From an uncultured Paracoccaceae bacterium (GTDB lineage: Bacteria; Pseudomonadota; Alphaproteobacteria; Rhodobacterales; Rhodobacteraceae), in contig CALKXV010000009.1 of assembly GCA_938005545.1 (NCBI GenBank), positions 62,001 through 126,000 of the forward strand: DNA of 64,000 bases. Reading direction: 5' to 3'. How positions within the stretch are numbered: position 1 is the stretch's first letter; the number at the start of each line of letters is the position of its first letter. Made by a program: the position numbers and the translations under genes. This document shows, one piece after another, positions 61,673 to 64,000 of the stretch. Under the pieces are notes generated by a model. That model had not been told where the DNA came from. It did no database searches and saw nothing but the letters and a program-made list of their open reading frames with translations.

Positions 61673-62449
61673 ATGTTGAAAGTCTCGCTTCTCGTACTCT
61701 CGACCAGCTATGTCGCATGGTACTTGCAGCAATTCGAAACACGCGCTGTCTATCCTTTCGATGCCACTTATTCGACGCCAGCGGATGCCGGTGTGCCGGG
61801 TTTGATGGAAGAAAAACTGGCAACCCGTGATGGCGAAACATTGGTGATCTGGCGCGCAGATGCCGCGCTTGGAATGCCAACTGTTTTATACTTTCCCGGC
61901 AATGCCGGCGGGTTGAAAGAGCGCGCAAACCGGTTTCAGTCTTTGATTAAGGCTGGATTTGGCGTTGTTGCCCCGGCCTATCGTGGTTCCAGCGGATCAA
62001 CGGGCATGCCAAGTGAAGCCGCGCTTTTGGACGATGCCCGCGCCATCGCGAGCCGGGAAAATTCTGTCGAACTTGTGCTTTACGGCGAAAGTCTGGGCAC
62101 TGCGATTGCCATCCGCCTGGCGGCTGAAGGCAATGGGAAACGTCTGGTGCTTGAAGCGCCGTTCACATCGATCCCGGATTTAGTTCTGGCTCAGCACCCG
62201 TCCGAGAAACTCGATCACCTGATCACTCAACGATGGGAAAGCGATCAGCACATCGCTGCCGTCACCCAACCCTTGCTGGTGATTCACGGCGACCGGGATC
62301 ATTTGGTACCGTTTGCCATGGGTGAGATGATTTTTGACACGGCGGGATCGCCTGACAAACGGTTGTTGCGGATCGAAGACGCCGGGCATTCCGGGCTTTG
62401 GGCTGAACCGATGTTGGCGGATCTTTTTGCATTTTTGACGGCCGAGTAA
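61673..62449 (+). CDS. Membrane-anchored alpha/beta-hydrolase
   Basis: A 258-residue protein with an N-terminal hydrophobic helix (VSLLVLSTSYVAWYLQQF) and a hydrolase domain: oxyanion YFPGNAGG, nucleophile elbow YGESLGTA, acid in HGDRDHLVP and histidine in EDAGHSGLW. It resembles the BEM46/ABHD13 group. The ATG at 61673 follows the pccR stop (61670-61672) directly; the stop and start abut with no spacer, so it is likely co-transcribed. Substrate unknown. Confidence 0.86.
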   Translation: MLKVSLLVLSTSYVAWYLQQFETRAVYPFDATYSTPADAGVPGLMEEKLATRDGETLVIWRADAALGMPTVLYFPGNAGGLKERANRFQSLIKAGFGVVAPAYRGSSGSTGMPSEAALLDDARAIASRENSVELVLYGESLGTAIAIRLAAEGNGKRLVLEAPFTSIPDLVLAQHPSEKLDHLITQRWESDQHIAAVTQPLLVIHGDRDHLVPFAMGEMIFDTAGSPDKRLLRIEDAGHSGLWAEPMLADLFAFLTAE

Positions 62450-62454
62450 CTCCC

Positions 62455-63204
62455 TTAGCCCGTCGCGTGCATCGACACTTCTTCAATTGCCGCGCGGATC
62501 ATCGCCAGACACTCGGGATCAGAAAACCTGTGATCCGCGCCTTTCATCAACGTCAGCCGCATGTCGACGCCTTTGGCATGGTGCAACAACCGGGTCGCTG
62601 TCATCGTTGAAACAGCCGTATCTTCCGTGCCTTGCAGAAATCGCACCGGAAACGGCAAGGTCAAGGGGCTGCGTAAGACCAACTGGTTGCGCCCCTCTTC
62701 GATCAGGCGCCGGGTGATGATGTAGGGTTCGTCAGAATATTCGGATCGCAGCGTAATTTGGCCATCGGTTTGCAAAGCCAGCTTTTGCGCATCATCGAAA
62801 TTGGACCAATAGCCGTCTTCTGTGAAATCCGGGGCGGCGGCGATTGTGACCAGGCCGGCAACTCGTTCCGGCATCCGGCGGGCTAGTAAAAGTGAAATCC
62901 AACCGCCCATGGACGATCCAACAAGGATTTGCTTGTCTTTGGTCAAACCTTTGATGATCGTTTCTGCGTCTTCCGCCCAGTCGCCAATGGAACCGTCCAG
63001 AAAATCACCCGAAGATGATCCGTGCCCGGAGTAATCAAATCTTAGGAACGCGCGACCGTTTTCTTTGGCCCAGTTTTCCAGATCAATCGCCTTGGTGCCT
63101 TCTTTGTCCGACTGAAACCCACCAAGGAACACAACACCCGGTCCGGCACCGCCGGTTTGATTGTAGGCCAATTGGCGAACGTCGCTTTGAAAAGTCTCGG
63201 TCAT
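62455..63204 (-). CDS. Alpha/beta-hydrolase (ABHD10-like)
   Basis: A 249-residue soluble hydrolase: FLGGFQSDKEG oxyanion loop, RFDYSGHGSSSG, nucleophile elbow VGSSMGGWISLL, acid near QGTEDTAV and histidine in GADHRFSDPE. Similar proteins act as thioesterases/deacylases. It is convergent with the previous hydrolase and divergent from thrS. Confidence 0.87.
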   Translation of the reverse strand: MTETFQSDVRQLAYNQTGGAGPGVVFLGGFQSDKEGTKAIDLENWAKENGRAFLRFDYSGHGSSSGDFLDGSIGDWAEDAETIIKGLTKDKQILVGSSMGGWISLLLARRMPERVAGLVTIAAAPDFTEDGYWSNFDDAQKLALQTDGQITLRSEYSDEPYIITRRLIEEGRNQLVLRSPLTLPFPVRFLQGTEDTAVSTMTATRLLHHAKGVDMRLTLMKGADHRFSDPECLAMIRAAIEEVSMHATG

Positions 63205-63240
63205 GCGGGCTCCTTTCGACTTAAGGCTCAGGCTAACCGA

Positions 63241-63269
63241 TCACAGAGCAGGCGCAATTGGCTCTGTGA
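63241..63269. promoter_or_regulatory. 9-bp inverted repeat between hydrolase and thrS
   Basis: TCACAGAGC (63241-63249) and GCTCTGTGA (63261-63269), perfect, 11-base spacer, in the divergent promoter region upstream of thrS. Could be a regulator-binding site or leader hairpin. Confidence 0.4.
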
Positions 63270-63372
63270 AAGCAAAGGCCGTTGACAGCAGAAGGGCGCT
63301 GTATCATTTCAAAGCAACATAACTTGCAACCGGGCGTTCCGTGGGCGCCAAACTGACGAGGAGCCGTGGCTT

Positions 63373-64000
63373 ATGGCCCAGATTTCCCTTACTCTTCCTG
63401 ACGGCAACGCGCGTGTTTTCGACGCAGGTGTGACCCCGGCCGAAGTTGCAGCCGACATTTCGACGTCACTTGCGAAAAAAGCGATCAGCGCAACGGTCGA
63501 CGGAACGCATTGGGATTTGGCCTGGCCGATCGAAACCGACGCCGCGATCGCCATCCACACGATGAAGGACGCAGAACCGTCTCTAGAATTAATCCGCCAC
63601 GATTTTGCGCACGTCATGGCCCGTGCCGTTCAGTCAATTTGGTCCGACGTTAAAGTGACGATTGGCCCTGTCACGGACCATGGTTGGTTCTATGATTTTG
63701 ATCGTGACGAGCCTTTTACGCCCGAGGATCTTGGTCAGATTGAGGCTAAGATGAAAGAAATCATCAACGACCGTGATCCCGTCCGAACCGAAATTTGGGA
63801 CCGCGCGCGCGCACGATCTTTTTATGAAGACAGTGGTGAGCCCTATAAAGTCGACCTTGTTGATCGCATTCCCGAAGGCGCGGACCTGCGAATGTATTGG
63901 CATGGTGATTGGCAGGATCTGTGCCGTGGCCCGCATTTGCAGCACACCGGGCAATTACCCGCGGATGCCTTCAAATTGATGGGCGTTTCCGGGTCGCATT
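63373..64000 (+). CDS. thrS: Threonyl-tRNA synthetase (3' partial)
   Basis: Only the first 209 residues are in the window; the gene runs off the right edge. It starts [20 protein letters not shown] (TGS domain), followed by the editing/second additional domain with [20 protein letters not shown] (HxxxH) and [20 protein letters not shown], all characteristic. GAGGAG about 9 bases upstream supports ATG 63373. Charges tRNA-Thr. Confidence 0.96.
   Translation, partial: MAQISLTLPDGNARVFDAGVTPAEVAADISTSLAKKAISATVDGTHWDLAWPIETDAAIAIHTMKDAEPSLELIRHDFAHVMARAVQSIWSDVKVTIGPVTDHGWFYDFDRDEPFTPEDLGQIEAKMKEIINDRDPVRTEIWDRARARSFYEDSGEPYKVDLVDRIPEGADLRMYWHGDWQDLCRGPHLQHTGQLPADAFKLMGVSGSH

Overview
The window looks like chromosomal DNA of an alphaproteobacterium of the Rhodobacteraceae (Roseobacter group). 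This is inferred from gene content: the F1-ATPase zeta-type inhibitor (DUF1476), an RNase E with an acidic insert in its S1 domain, a PccR/ScfR-type propionyl-CoA regulator, and DUF2125, DUF4169, DUF4174 and DUF4344 proteins. Genes are densely packed, many joined by 4-base ATGA or similar stop/start overlaps. I found no rRNA, tRNA, CRISPR array, intact insertion sequence or prophage.

Layout. 1-2753: end of a peptide ABC transporter (double ATPase, cut by the window edge) and an ArgE-type deacetylase. 2767-8218: Lhr-like DNA-repair helicase, a 550-base gap with a MITE-like inverted-repeat element, an orphan gene, fumC and two tiny genes coupled to it. 8232-12060: P450 plus a membrane-anchored alpha/beta-hydrolase, a CcdA-like protein and divergent tusA. 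12071-18606: rne with an 869-base upstream gap, then dctD/dctB. 18638-23608: purine genes purC, purS, purQ interrupted by a histidine kinase/response regulator pair and an alcohol dehydrogenase, with the ATPase inhibitor gene divergent. 23699-29123: MprF-like lipid aminoacyltransferase, coaD, CBS protein, LysR regulator divergent from mmsA. 29132-32530: structured leader followed by hisC, tyrA, an extensin-like lipoprotein and a DUF4344 metallopeptidase. 32535-37628: DUF2125, ChaC-like protein, and a MotA/ExbB-like channel protein paired with a 725-residue MotB/OmpA-like coiled-coil protein. 37630-44199: CNNM/CorC protein, phosphoesterase, xerD, a secreted unknown, a tiny membrane protein, aroK-aroB. 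44341-49785: ssb, EEP-family enzyme, DjlA-like protein, VOC protein, nhaA, Lrp divergent from lysE. 49797-61672: propionate/methylmalonyl-CoA region (scpA, pccA, several small unknown genes, pccB, an MFS exporter, pccR). 61673-64000: two alpha/beta-hydrolases and the start of thrS.

How they work together. The clearest functional module is propionyl-CoA assimilation: PccAB carboxylates propionyl-CoA, ScpA isomerises methylmalonyl-CoA to succinyl-CoA, and PccR probably senses the pathway and binds TTTGCAAA-like repeats seen before pccB and before pccR itself. mmsA can feed the pathway with propionyl-CoA from valine or inositol catabolism. No methylmalonyl-CoA epimerase is visible here.

The strongest unexplained items are the MotA/OmpA-like motor pair with a periplasmic coiled coil too long to span the periplasm straight, overlapping alternative hairpins ending in one that encloses the hisC start codon, a DctD lacking the sigma54-contact GAFTGA loop, and tandem duplicated 42-residue lipoproteins inside the pcc cluster. 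Start choices and functions are read from sequence and memory of the families; no search was run.
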